This document shows positions 54,717 through 62,672 of a stretch of 64,000 nucleotides of DNA, in pieces. The stretch is from Lunatimonas sp. (lineage in GTDB: Bacteria; Bacteroidota; Bacteroidia; Cytophagales; Cyclobacteriaceae). The stretch's first letter is position 1. Each line of letters opens with the position of its first letter. Location: assembly GCF_020832325.1 (NCBI RefSeq), contig NZ_JAFIEU010000037.1, positions 37,185 to 101,184 of the forward strand. The letters run 5' to 3'. The notes under the pieces are model-generated. The model searched no databases. It worked only from the letters and a program-made list of their open reading frames with translations, and had not been told where the DNA came from. The translations under genes and the position numbers were made by a program.

Positions 54717-54920
54717 TTAGGCAGCTGGCAAATCAATTACACCGATCAAACTCTCCACTAGAAGGCTAATCGCAGTCTCTTCGGCATCTTTTCTTTGTTG
54801 GGTGATGGCGCCAAAGTGAGATTGAATCATCTTTGAAAGACTGGTCTTTTTTTTATGATGATAAATCTTAGCTCTTTTGATAAACTGATCATGAAACCTT
54901 AGTGTCAATTTAGTCTCCAT
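54717..54920 (-). CDS. Orphan, probably truncated DUF6364-like antitoxin
   Basis: This 67-residue protein has METKLTLRFHDQFIKRAKIY and SLSKMIQSHF, a ribbon-helix-helix pattern like that of the antitoxin at 38355-38609. It ends soon after ESLIGVIDLPAA, earlier than family members that carry a toxin-wrapping tail. No PIN gene follows: the downstream 285 nt lead to the sigma gene. Either the partner was lost or it works as a free repressor. A dyad lies just upstream (54929-54957). Confidence 0.6.
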   Translation of the reverse strand: METKLTLRFHDQFIKRAKIYHHKKKTSLSKMIQSHFGAITQQRKDAEETAISLLVESLIGVIDLPAA

Positions 54921-54928
54921 AGACGTTT

Positions 54929-54957
54929 CTATAAAGTAAGTTCAAACATTACTATAG
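54929..54957 (-). promoter_or_regulatory. Imperfect dyad upstream of the orphan antitoxin
   Basis: CTATAAAGTAA (54929-54939) and TTACTATAG (54949-54957) form a dyad with a two-base bulge, around a centre containing CAAACATTA (minus-strand TAATGTTTG, close to a -7 box). Possible operator. Confidence 0.4.
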
Positions 54958-55293
54958 TACACGTCAATTGCTGCGGTATATTACGGAAAAACAAATCACC
55001 GCAATGAACACGTACGTCTTTTTAACCGACCAAATCAACCCGTTCACCTGCTGGATACCCGTGTTAGTCGATTAATTTTCAAATTCCAATCATCAAGTGG
55101 TAACTTTATTTTCGTAATCAGCCGGATATCAATAGATCATCCACCGCTGATGGAAGTTGGTTTGTGTGGTTAGTTTGTGAAGTTGGTGTGCAGTTGGCTG
55201 GTGTAGTTGGTTGTGTAGCATGTGAAGGTGGTTAGTTGGGTTATTTTTTTAACTGGCAATTTTTTAAAGAAAGTCGCAGCTAAAGGCTTAATT
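54958..55293. other. Noncoding stretch with G/T-rich repeat
   Basis: Between the orphan antitoxin and the terminator. Positions 55151-55242 are strongly G/T-rich on the plus strand, with GTTGG or AGTTGG recurring about six times, followed by seven T (55244-55250). No credible gene is present. A plus-strand small RNA ending at the terminator 55294-55323 is possible. Confidence 0.4.
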
Positions 55294-55323
55294 CCTCCGG
55301 AAGCATATTCCGGAGGATTTTTT
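55294..55323 (+). terminator. Strong intrinsic terminator, upstream of the his promoter
   Basis: CCTCCGGAA (55294-55302) pairs perfectly with TTCCGGAGG (55308-55316) around a 5-nt loop, followed by A and six T. It points along the plus strand, though no plus-strand protein gene lies just before it; it may end a small RNA or isolate the his operon. Confidence 0.85.
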
Positions 55324-55355
55324 GTTTGCACCCAACCCACAAAATGGTAGGGATA

Positions 55356-55387
55356 TTTGGGATGTTAGAAATCGCTCGCTAAATTTG
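55356..55387 (+). promoter_or_regulatory. Consensus Bacteroidetes promoter of the his operon
   Basis: TTTG (55356-55359), 20 nt, then TAAATTTG (55380-55387): an exact match to the TTTG-N19-21-TAnnTTTG consensus of the primary Bacteroidetes sigma factor. The transcript would start about 4-6 nt further on, only a few bases before the leader ATG at 55398. Confidence 0.75.
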
Positions 55388-55397
55388 TCGGGAAGTT

Positions 55398-55490
55398 ATG
55401 AAGCCAGTGCGCAAACATAGTGTCTCTCATTCGATTTTTTCCCATCCTACCTTGCATGGGCACCACCGGCTTTGCCACCATGGCAACTAA
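55398..55490 (+). CDS. hisL: Histidine-rich leader peptide of the his operon
   Basis: 30-codon ORF starting ATGAAGCCAGTG and ending TAA at 55488-55490, with His at residues 7, 11, 16, 20, 22, 23, 27 and 28; the last ones are two His-His pairs near the end. It lies between an exact promoter and hisG (93 nt before the hisG ATG). Such composition is the hallmark of amino-acid attenuation leaders: ribosome stalling at His codons when charged tRNA-His is scarce. It has almost no 5' untranslated region. No homologue was recalled; the call rests on composition and position. Confidence 0.72.
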   Translation: MKPVRKHSVSHSIFSHPTLHGHHRLCHHGN

Positions 55491-55532
55491 GCGGCCGTCC
55501 CGTATCCCCATGCACTCATTTTGGATCATACG
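55453..55532 (+). promoter_or_regulatory. Mutually exclusive stems in the his leader RNA
   Basis: TGCATGGG (55453-55460, inside the His codons) is the exact complement of CCCATGCA (55507-55514, after the leader stop). Competing elements are TTGCC/GGCAA (55472-55476 with 55482-55486) and ATCC/GGAT (55504-55507 with 55523-55526). A T tract is absent, so any attenuation is not classical intrinsic termination. Confidence 0.5.
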
Positions 55533-55582
55533 TTGAATCCACTAACCCAAATTCCCTTATCATTTAATCTCTAAATACTTTC

Positions 55583-56443
55583 ATGGAAAACATCATACGA
55601 ATTGCCGTACAAAAAAGTGGTAGATTAAGCGAAGATTCCCTAAGCCTGATCAAGGAATGTGGCATCAAGTTTTACAACGGTACCGGCAAGCTCAAATCCA
55701 CCTCCACCAATTTTCCGATTGAATTTTTGTTCTTGCGGGATGACGATATTCCGGGTTACGTCTCCGATGGCGTGGCAGACTTGGGAATAGTAGGTGAAAA
55801 CGAGCTGGTGGAAAAAAACAAGGAAGTTACCGTAGTCAAGAAGCTGGGGTTTTCCAAATGCCGTCTTTCCCTAGCCATTCCAAAGGGGGAAGAATATGCC
55901 GGTATCGGCCATTTTGAAGGCAAAAGCATTGCGACGTCCTACCCCAAAATACTGGGAGACTACCTGGAGAAACACCGCGTAAAAGCTGAGATCCATGAAA
56001 TCAGCGGCTCCGTGGAGATTGCCCCCAGCATCGGCCTTGCAGAAGGGATCTGTGATATTGTAAGCTCCGGATCCACCCTGATGATGAACGGACTGAAAGA
56101 AGTAGAAGAGATATTCCGATCGGAGGCGGTATTGATAGCGGATCCAAAAATCTCCCCTGCCAAGCAAGACATTGTGGATAAACTGCTCTTCCGAATGAAT
56201 GCCGTGCAAAAGGGAAAGAGCAACAAATATGTATTACTGAACGCTCCAAATGCTTCCTTGGACCGTATCGTCTCCCTGATTCCGGGAATGCGAAGCCCAA
56301 CCATCCTGCCGCTGGCCCAAGAGGGTTGGTCCTCGGTACATTCCGTCATCGCCGAAGACCAATTTTGGGAAAACATCGAAGAACTGCGGGCCGCAGGTGC
56401 AGAGGGCATCCTAGTGGTTCCCATTGAAAAGATGGTCCTCTAG
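55583..56443 (+). CDS. hisG: ATP phosphoribosyltransferase, long form
   Basis: This 286-residue protein begins the histidine pathway, joining ATP and PRPP. It has IRIAVQKSGRLSEDSLSLIK at the start, ADLGIVGENELVE, and the PRPP-binding SIGLAEGICDIVSSGSTLMM. The additional C-terminal domain of about 75 residues (from KYVLLNAPNASLDRIVSLIP to GAEGILVVPIEKMVL) is the ACT-like regulatory domain of long HisG, the site of feedback inhibition by histidine. The ATG is the first start after the leader region. hisD follows after 108 nt. Confidence 0.97.
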   Translation: MENIIRIAVQKSGRLSEDSLSLIKECGIKFYNGTGKLKSTSTNFPIEFLFLRDDDIPGYVSDGVADLGIVGENELVEKNKEVTVVKKLGFSKCRLSLAIPKGEEYAGIGHFEGKSIATSYPKILGDYLEKHRVKAEIHEISGSVEIAPSIGLAEGICDIVSSGSTLMMNGLKEVEEIFRSEAVLIADPKISPAKQDIVDKLLFRMNAVQKGKSNKYVLLNAPNASLDRIVSLIPGMRSPTILPLAQEGWSSVHSVIAEDQFWENIEELRAAGAEGILVVPIEKMVL

Positions 56444-56551
56444 TAAACCGGTAATGACATAAACAAGCCTCTTAAACGAGGATCCGCCTTCCATCCGACG
56501 TTTTTCCAATCACATGGCAGGTATCAACGCTGAAAAGACACTACTAATCCT

Positions 56552-57844
56552 ATGAAAGTCCTTGTAAATCCCCCACGAAATAGCTGGAAAAAAGAACTGG
56601 CCAGGCCAGCCATCAAGCTAAAGGATATCGAAAAAATCGTGAAGCCCATCATGCAAAAGGTGAAACGCCAGGGAGACAAAGCCCTGCGCAAATTTGCTTT
56701 GGAGTACGATCACGTGGAAATCGACCGGATGCTGGTTACGAAGGAGGAAATCGAAGAGGCAAAAGGTCTGGTGCCCGCAGAGTTAAAACAATCCATCCAA
56801 CAGGCCCTGGAAAACATCACGAAGTTTCACCAAGCCCAAAAAACGCCCGATCTGGAGATGGAAGTCATGGAGGGCGTGACCTGCATGCGCCGCAGCGTTC
56901 CTGTGCAAAAAGTTGGCTTGTACATCCCAGGTGGTACCGCGCCACTTTTTTCTACCGTCCTCATGCTGGGAGTACCCGCCAAGCTGGCCGGATGCGAGGA
57001 AGTAGTGCTTTGCTCCCCCCCCAACGCCGAAGGTAAAATTCACCCTGCTATCCTATACACAGCAGACTTGGTAGGCATTCCGACCATCGTGAAAGCAGGG
57101 GGTGCACAAGCCATTGCCGCTTTTACGTACGGTACCCAGTCCGTGCCCAAGGTAGATAAGATTTTTGGCCCGGGTAACCAGTACGTGACTGCAGCCAAAC
57201 AACTGGCCATTAAAAAAGGCGTGGCCATAGACATGCCTGCCGGCCCTTCGGAGGTACTTGTGTATGCCGACGAAACCGCCATTCCGGCCTTTGTAGCTGC
57301 TGATTTGCTCTCGCAGGCCGAGCATGGGATTGACTCCCAGGTGGTGTTGGTGTGTTCCTCCGAAAAAATCACCAAAAAAATCCTCAAAGAAGTGGATGCC
57401 CAGCTAGCCAAGCTGCCCCGTCAAAAAATCGCCCAAAAAGCCCTGGACAATAGCGTGGCTATCGTGATGTCAAACCAGGACAAAGCCATCGCGCTGATCA
57501 ACGAATACGCCCCCGAACACCTTATTCTATCCGTCGCCGACGAAGACGAAGTTGCCGCTCGGATTGTCAATGCCGGATCGGTGTTTTTGGGTAATTATAC
57601 CCCGGAATCAGCGGGAGACTATGCTTCCGGTACCAATCATACCCTGCCCACCAACGGCTACGCAAGAAACCACAGCGGCGTGTCCCTGGACAGTTTTGTC
57701 AAGAAAATCACCTACCAAAAGATCACCGAAAAAGGACTGCTTAACCTAGGACCTACTGTGGAGGTGATGGCTGCGAGCGAATCTCTAGATGCCCATAAAA
57801 ACGCAGTGACCATCCGTATAAACCACATCAACGGCAAGGATTAA
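56552..57844 (+). CDS. hisD: Histidinol dehydrogenase
   Basis: This 430-residue enzyme has the normal family length. It oxidises L-histidinol to L-histidine in two NAD-dependent steps. Diagnostic blocks are VGLYIPGGTAPLFSTVLML, IFGPGNQYVTAAKQLA, DMPAGPSEVLVYADE with the zinc-site region LLSQAEHG, and TNHTLPTNGYARNHSGVSLD. The stop overlaps nothing but is 1 nt from the hisC start, which indicates co-translation. Confidence 0.97.
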   Translation: MKVLVNPPRNSWKKELARPAIKLKDIEKIVKPIMQKVKRQGDKALRKFALEYDHVEIDRMLVTKEEIEEAKGLVPAELKQSIQQALENITKFHQAQKTPDLEMEVMEGVTCMRRSVPVQKVGLYIPGGTAPLFSTVLMLGVPAKLAGCEEVVLCSPPNAEGKIHPAILYTADLVGIPTIVKAGGAQAIAAFTYGTQSVPKVDKIFGPGNQYVTAAKQLAIKKGVAIDMPAGPSEVLVYADETAIPAFVAADLLSQAEHGIDSQVVLVCSSEKITKKILKEVDAQLAKLPRQKIAQKALDNSVAIVMSNQDKAIALINEYAPEHLILSVADEDEVAARIVNAGSVFLGNYTPESAGDYASGTNHTLPTNGYARNHSGVSLDSFVKKITYQKITEKGLLNLGPTVEVMAASESLDAHKNAVTIRINHINGKD

Positions 57845-57845
57845 T

Positions 57846-58898
57846 ATGGAATTTGACCTGAATAGACTGTTAAGGCCCCACATAGCCACCCTCAAGCCCT
57901 ATTCTTCGGCCAGAGACGAGTATAGTGGCAAGGAAGGGATCTTTCTGGACGCCAACGAAAATCCATTTGGTTCCATCACCGAAGAGGTCTTCAACCGCTA
58001 CCCGGACCCCTATCAGAAGGATCTAAAGGCACGCATCGGACAGATCAAAGGCATTGACCCCAGTCGCCTTTTTCTGGGAAACGGCAGCGATGAGGCGATT
58101 GACCTGTTGTTCCGGGCATTTTGCAGGCCCGGCGTGGACAATGTTATTCTATTGCCTCCTACCTATGGCATGTACGAGGTAAGTGCCGGCATCAACGACG
58201 TGGCGACCATTAAAGTCCCGCTGACTGCCGATTTCCAGTTGGATGTCCCAGCCATTCTGGCTGCCTTCAATCCACAGTCCAAAATATTGTTTATCTGCTC
58301 GCCAAACAATCCTTCAGGCAACAAACTGAACCGCACCGATATTCGGACACTGATCAGCAGCTTTGAAGGTTTGGTAGTGGTGGACGAGGCCTACATCGAT
58401 TTCAGTGACGAGCCAAGTTTTATCGGCGACCTGGACCACCATCCCAACCTGTTGGTTATGCAAACATTCTCCAAAGCTTGGGGGTTGGCCTCCTTACGGT
58501 TGGGAATGGCCTACGCGTCGGCAGAGATTATCTCCATTCTGAACAAAATCAAACCACCCTATAACATCAGCGGACTTACCCAAGCAAAAGTATTGGCAGC
58601 ATTGCAAGATTTAAGCAGCATGCACCGCATGACTGCCGACATACTGGATGCCAGGGAACAATTGCAGTCAGGCTTGCTAAAACTGCCTGCAGTTCATAAA
58701 ATCCATCCTTCCCATGCCAACTTTCTGCTAGTACAGATCAATCGACCCAAAGAAATCTACAACGAACTGGTACGGCATAAAATCATCGTGCGGGACCGCT
58801 CTAAGGTCACCCTTTGTGAGGGGTGCCTACGGATAACGGTCGGTACCCCCACCGAGAATAAGCAACTCTTGGAAGTCCTATCCCAGATCACCTCCTAA
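57846..58898 (+). CDS. hisC: Histidinol-phosphate aminotransferase
   Basis: This 350-residue PLP enzyme of fold type I converts imidazole-acetol phosphate to histidinol phosphate. Visible motifs: FLDANENPFGSI and RYPDPYQKDLKARI at the start, FLGNGSDEAIDLLFRAFC, FICSPNNPSGN, VVVDEAYIDFS, and the PLP lysine in QTFSKAWGLASLRLG. It starts 1 nt after hisD and is 12 nt upstream of hisB. Confidence 0.97.
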   Translation: MEFDLNRLLRPHIATLKPYSSARDEYSGKEGIFLDANENPFGSITEEVFNRYPDPYQKDLKARIGQIKGIDPSRLFLGNGSDEAIDLLFRAFCRPGVDNVILLPPTYGMYEVSAGINDVATIKVPLTADFQLDVPAILAAFNPQSKILFICSPNNPSGNKLNRTDIRTLISSFEGLVVVDEAYIDFSDEPSFIGDLDHHPNLLVMQTFSKAWGLASLRLGMAYASAEIISILNKIKPPYNISGLTQAKVLAALQDLSSMHRMTADILDAREQLQSGLLKLPAVHKIHPSHANFLLVQINRPKEIYNELVRHKIIVRDRSKVTLCEGCLRITVGTPTENKQLLEVLSQITS

Positions 58899-58910
58899 AC
58901 CTACGTTCGA

Positions 58911-60011
58911 ATGCGAAAGAAAATATTGTTTATAGACCGGGACGGAACCATCATCAAGGAACCACCCACCGACTTTCAGGTGGATAGCCTGGAAAAATTG
59001 GAGTTTTTGCCAAAGGCCATTTCCAACCTGAGGAAAATCGCCGAGGAAACTGAATTTGAACTGGTCATGGTGACCAACCAAGATGGACTGGGTACCGACT
59101 CCTTTCCAGAATCGGATTTTTGGCCAGCACAGTATAAAATGCTGAAGACCTTGGAGCAGGAGAATGTATTCTTTCGAGCCATCCACATAGACAAAACGTT
59201 CGAACATGAGAATGCTCCTACCCGAAAGCCTGGGATAGGGATGCTTAGCGAATACCTCAATGGGGAGTACAACCTGGCCGAGTCCTATGTGATCGGAGAC
59301 CGGAAGACTGACGTGCAACTCGCGAAGAACCTGGGAGCCAAAGCCATTTTCATCGGAGAGGAATCCGTGGGGGGTGCATCCCTGACCACGACCGATTGGG
59401 ATGAAATCTACCGGTTTCTGCGCATGCCTCCCCGGGTGGCTACCGTAACGCGAAATACGTCTGAAACTCAAATCCACATCGAACTCAACCTCGATGGAAC
59501 AGGAAAAAGTGAGATTTCCACCGGCTTGGCCTTTTTTGATCACATGCTGGATCAATTAGCCCGTCACGGCTCCTCCGATCTTAAAATCAACGTAAAGGGA
59601 GACCTGCACATCGATGAACATCACACGATCGAGGATACGGCACTGGCACTAGGCGAGGCCTACTTAAAAGCGCTTGGGGATAAAAAAGGCATCACCCGCT
59701 ATGGCTTTTTACTCCCCATGGACGACAGTCTGGCCCAAGTGGCCATCGACTTTGGTGGGCGTCCCTGGATTGTTTGGGACGCGGAGTTCAAAAGGGAAAA
59801 GATAGGCGATCTACCTACGGAGATGTTTTTCCACTTCTTCAAATCCTTCAGCGACACCGCTAAATGTAACCTAAACATCAAGGTAGAAGGAGACAACGAA
59901 CACCATAAAATCGAGGCAATCTTCAAGGCGTTGGCTAAATCCATCCGAATGGCGGTAGCTAGGGATATCCATCGCCTGAATCAACTACCCAGCACCAAAG
60001 GGGTGCTTTGA
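58911..60011 (+). CDS. hisB: Bifunctional histidinol-phosphatase / imidazoleglycerol-phosphate dehydratase
   Basis: This 366-residue fusion has an N-terminal HAD phosphatase (about 1-165; [13 protein letters not shown] with the nucleophile Asp, [28 protein letters not shown]). A C-terminal IGPD domain (about 180-366) follows, with its metal-binding His-rich motifs [24 protein letters not shown] and [14 protein letters not shown]. It covers steps 7 and 9 of histidine biosynthesis. It is the last gene before a strong terminator; hisH, hisA, hisF and hisI are not here. Confidence 0.97.
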   Translation: MRKKILFIDRDGTIIKEPPTDFQVDSLEKLEFLPKAISNLRKIAEETEFELVMVTNQDGLGTDSFPESDFWPAQYKMLKTLEQENVFFRAIHIDKTFEHENAPTRKPGIGMLSEYLNGEYNLAESYVIGDRKTDVQLAKNLGAKAIFIGEESVGGASLTTTDWDEIYRFLRMPPRVATVTRNTSETQIHIELNLDGTGKSEISTGLAFFDHMLDQLARHGSSDLKINVKGDLHIDEHHTIEDTALALGEAYLKALGDKKGITRYGFLLPMDDSLAQVAIDFGGRPWIVWDAEFKREKIGDLPTEMFFHFFKSFSDTAKCNLNIKVEGDNEHHKIEAIFKALAKSIRMAVARDIHRLNQLPSTKGVL

Positions 60012-60018
60012 GCATACC

Positions 60019-60055
60019 GGCTCCACTTCGTTGCCGATTTGGAGCCTATTTTTTT
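60019..60055 (+). terminator. Terminator of the his operon
   Basis: GGCTCCA (60019-60025) pairs with TGGAGCC (60040-60046), followed by TATTTTTTT. It begins 7 nt after the hisB stop, so hisGDCB ends here. Confidence 0.88.
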
Positions 60056-60061
60056 CCACCA

Positions 60062-60163
60062 TCAGCCGGTACGCATGAATTTGTATACCTTCTTACCCTT
60101 AGCCAATTCATCGACCACTTTATCCAAGTACCGAACCTTACGGGTAATCGGATTATTGATTTT
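60062..60163 (-). pseudogene. Short coding-like frame downstream of the COG0523 gene, unrecognised
   Basis: Minus-strand frame of 33 codons ending TGA at 60062-60064, reading NPITRKVRYLDKVVDELAKG and then KKVYKFMRTG. The composition is strongly protein-like (alternating Lys and Val/Leu), but no start codon is present and a stop precedes it, 7 nt past the end of the GTPase gene. It may be the tail of a lost gene. Confidence 0.3.
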
Positions 60164-60169
60164 TTAACG

Positions 60170-61399
60170 CTAAATCTCTCTTGGGAACGGATCCTTGAAT
60201 CTAATTTTCTTGTCAAAAAACAACTGCTCCTCATCCCGCAGCAGACAGGCCTCCAACTCTAACAGTAAGCGCTCTTTGTCCAGATCCTGACCGATAAATA
60301 CCAGCTCGTTCATCCGGTCTCCCCATTGCTTACTCCAGCGGCTCTCAATTGCCTGCTGATTTTCTAGAAAAGAAGCATATTTCATCCGTTGAGAAAAGGG
60401 CATGCTGCACCACCATACTCCTGCCCGCTCCATGCGGGAGGAGCCTCCGGCCTGGGAAAAACTAAGGGCATCATCGGGTCGGGAAGCGAGCCAAAAAAGA
60501 CCCTTGGCACGAATTATACCGCTTGGATAACCGTGATTCAGATACCTCCAAAAACGCTCTGGATGAAAGGGCTTTGGGTTACGAAACACCATTGACCCAA
60601 TTCCATATTCCTCCGTTTCGGGGGTATGGAACTCCGCTTGAAGCTCCCTTTGCCAGCCAGCCGAGTTCTGCGCCTCATCAAAATCAAAGAGTCCGGTATG
60701 TAAAATTTCCGAAGGAGCAACCCTACCAAATTCAGCTTGCAAAATCTTTGCTCCGGGGTTTAGCTTTTGAATCGCTGCTTTCAGCATGCCCAGCGTCTTC
60801 TTATCTACCAGGTCGGTCTTATTGAGAATAATCACATTGGCGAATTCAATCTGATCTGTCAACAGATTGACGATTGTCCGATCATCACCCTCCATATCCG
60901 TAAGATTTCGGTCTTGTAGCCGCTCATTTGTGCCAAAGTCCTGCAAAAAATTGAAACAATCCACTACGGTCACCATCGTATCGATGTAGCTAAATCTAGA
61001 CAGATCTATCCCATTTTCCTCATCTACGAACGAAAAGGTCTGGGCCACAGGAACCGGTTCGCTGATACCTGTACTCTCTATCAAAAGGTAGTCAAAACGC
61101 CTTTCCTTTGCCAGCTTCTCCACTTCTACCATCAGGTCTTCCCTTAGGGTACAGCAAATACAGCCATTACTCATCTCTACCAAACGTTCTTCCGTTCTGG
61201 AAAGCGCATTTTCCCGCAGACCACCCGGAAGATCACTATCCACCAAGCGGGCATCGACGTTTACTTCACTCATGTCGTTGACGATTACGGCAACTTTCAG
61301 CCCCTCCTTATTGTGTAACACGTGATTCAAGAGGCTGGTTTTACCTGCACCCAAAAATCCACTTAACACGGTAACGGGTAGTTTTCTTTCGTACATCAT
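60170..61399 (-). CDS. COG0523-family metal-chaperone GTPase (CobW/YjiA/ZigA-like)
   Basis: This 409-residue protein has the Walker A motif [17 protein letters not shown] at about residue 10, the family's CxCC metal motif in [29 protein letters not shown] and the guanine-specificity motif [13 protein letters not shown] CobW C-terminal domain covers about 275-409 ([20 protein letters not shown]). Such GTPases deliver zinc or another metal to target enzymes under starvation. An inverted repeat over the promoter (61475-61487) is consistent with a metal-responsive repressor such as Zur. Confidence 0.9.
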   Translation of the reverse strand: MMYERKLPVTVLSGFLGAGKTSLLNHVLHNKEGLKVAVIVNDMSEVNVDARLVDSDLPGGLRENALSRTEERLVEMSNGCICCTLREDLMVEVEKLAKERRFDYLLIESTGISEPVPVAQTFSFVDEENGIDLSRFSYIDTMVTVVDCFNFLQDFGTNERLQDRNLTDMEGDDRTIVNLLTDQIEFANVIILNKTDLVDKKTLGMLKAAIQKLNPGAKILQAEFGRVAPSEILHTGLFDFDEAQNSAGWQRELQAEFHTPETEEYGIGSMVFRNPKPFHPERFWRYLNHGYPSGIIRAKGLFWLASRPDDALSFSQAGGSSRMERAGVWWCSMPFSQRMKYASFLENQQAIESRWSKQWGDRMNELVFIGQDLDKERLLLELEACLLRDEEQLFFDKKIRFKDPFPREI

Positions 61400-61448
61400 C
61401 CTTTCATTTAAGCTAAAAACAGACGTATTCCCAAACGCCTTATGAAAT

Positions 61449-61487
61449 GCAAATATACCTAATAATACTTAAACGCAACATTGTTGC
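61449..61487 (-). promoter_or_regulatory. Promoter with inverted repeat of the COG0523 gene
   Basis: Minus-strand TATATTTG (61450-61457) matches the -7 box, about 50 nt before the start. GCAACATTGTTGC (61475-61487) is a perfect 5-bp dyad around ATT and covers the expected -33 position. This is a typical repressor site; Zur is a guess from the gene's function. Confidence 0.6.
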
Positions 61488-61871
61488 ATTAAAAATATTA
61501 CAGAAAGGCATATAGCCAACGCTCCCAATTTATCCGTTCAAAGGCAGAAAAAATCTACTCAGTGCGGTGACATCCAACATCAAGCTGTAGCTGGACATTT
61601 GGTGTGCGTATTGTTGTACTATTTTTTATTCATAGACGGATTGAATTAGACCATTGTAATGGGCTGGAAGTCGGATAAGTGAACTTTTTTAAGTATGTTT
61701 ACCACTAAACCTATTCAATAAGAAATGAAAAGATGTAGGCAATCGACACAATAAAAATCAAAATCGGATATCAATTACTTAACCAATGAGCAGTATTTAA
61801 GCGGTTTATACCCCCAAGCGCTCGCAATAAAAAAACCTCGAGGTAGTTTTTGAAGTCTAAATTTTATAAGC
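61488..61871. other. Divergent intergenic region upstream of the RsbQ-like gene
   Basis: AT-rich spacer. TAGTTTTTG at about 61842 is close to TAnnTTTG, with one extra T, about 25 nt before the start at 61872, and may drive the hydrolase-kinase pair. No RNA gene or coding frame was seen. Confidence 0.35.
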
Positions 61872-62672
61872 ATGGAAGTTGCGGTAAGGAACAATGTGAA
61901 AATCTCAAACAATAGAAAACAGCCCATGGTGTTTGCCCATGGGTATGGATGCGATCAGAATATGTGGCGTTTTGTGGCACCGGAATTTGAGAAGGAGTAC
62001 CAAGTGATTTTATTCGACCATGTAGGATCGGGAAATTCCGACCAACGTGCCTACAACTTTGAAAAGTATAACACCCTCCAGGGATATGCGGATGACCTTA
62101 TTGAAATTTGCGATAACTTGAGCCTTAAAAACGTGATTTTTGTGGGACATTCGGTGAGTAGCATGATAGGAGTACTCTCCCAAATTTCCAGGCCGGATCT
62201 TTTTGATCGATTGGTTTTGGTAGGCCCCTCACCGTGCTACATCAATGAAGAGGGATACGTGGGAGGATTTAATCGGCAGGATATTGATGAATTGGTTGAT
62301 ACCCTTGAAAGTAACTATTTGGGCTGGTCGAGTTTTATTACGCCCGTAATTATAGGCAACCCGGAAATGCCTGAGTTTTCCGAAGAACTCAAAAACAGCT
62401 TTTGCAGTATGAACCCTGAAATTGCAAAGCATTTTGCCAAGGTAACTTTTTTGGGAGATAACCGGAAAGATCTGCCTCGTGTTACCGCTCCGACGCTGGT
62501 CATTCAATGTCACCCGGATATCATCGCTCCCGTTCAGGTGGGTGAGTATGTGCATAAACAAATCCCCAACAGTCAGTATGTGTTGCTGGATTCTCCTGGG
62601 CACTGTCCGCACCTCACAGCACCAGACAAAGTAATCCGTTGCCTACAACCCTACTTGAAATCAACCCAGTGA
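61872..62672 (+). CDS. RsbQ/KAI2-like alpha/beta hydrolase
   Basis: This 266-residue protein has the alpha/beta-hydrolase fold: MVFAHGYGCDQNMWRFVAP (oxyanion region), LFDHVGSGNSDQRAYN, nucleophile Ser94 in VGHSVSSMIGVLSQI, Asp in QCHPDIIAPVQVG, and His in DSPGHCPHL. The GHSVSxMIG block and the lid region are those of RsbQ and of the plant KAI2/D14 receptors. In Bacillus RsbQ works with the PAS phosphatase RsbP as an energy-stress sensor. Here the partner is a PAS histidine kinase whose start overlaps the stop, so it probably generates or senses a small ligand for that kinase. Confidence 0.88.
   Translation: MEVAVRNNVKISNNRKQPMVFAHGYGCDQNMWRFVAPEFEKEYQVILFDHVGSGNSDQRAYNFEKYNTLQGYADDLIEICDNLSLKNVIFVGHSVSSMIGVLSQISRPDLFDRLVLVGPSPCYINEEGYVGGFNRQDIDELVDTLESNYLGWSSFITPVIIGNPEMPEFSEELKNSFCSMNPEIAKHFAKVTFLGDNRKDLPRVTAPTLVIQCHPDIIAPVQVGEYVHKQIPNSQYVLLDSPGHCPHLTAPDKVIRCLQPYLKSTQ

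Noticed and set aside
54606..54761. 51-codon plus-strand ORF starting MKNPQNNQHIPRNRSEL
   Set aside because: It overlaps the 3' end of the orphan antitoxin on the other strand, has no recognised family and no promoter; chance cannot be excluded.
55004..55075. 23-codon plus-strand ORF before the G/T-rich stretch
   Set aside because: Too short, no amino-acid bias or promoter; treated as chance.
55490..55582. Classical intrinsic attenuator directly before hisG
   Set aside because: No GC stem followed by a T tract exists between the leader stop and hisG, so only alternative stems are reported.
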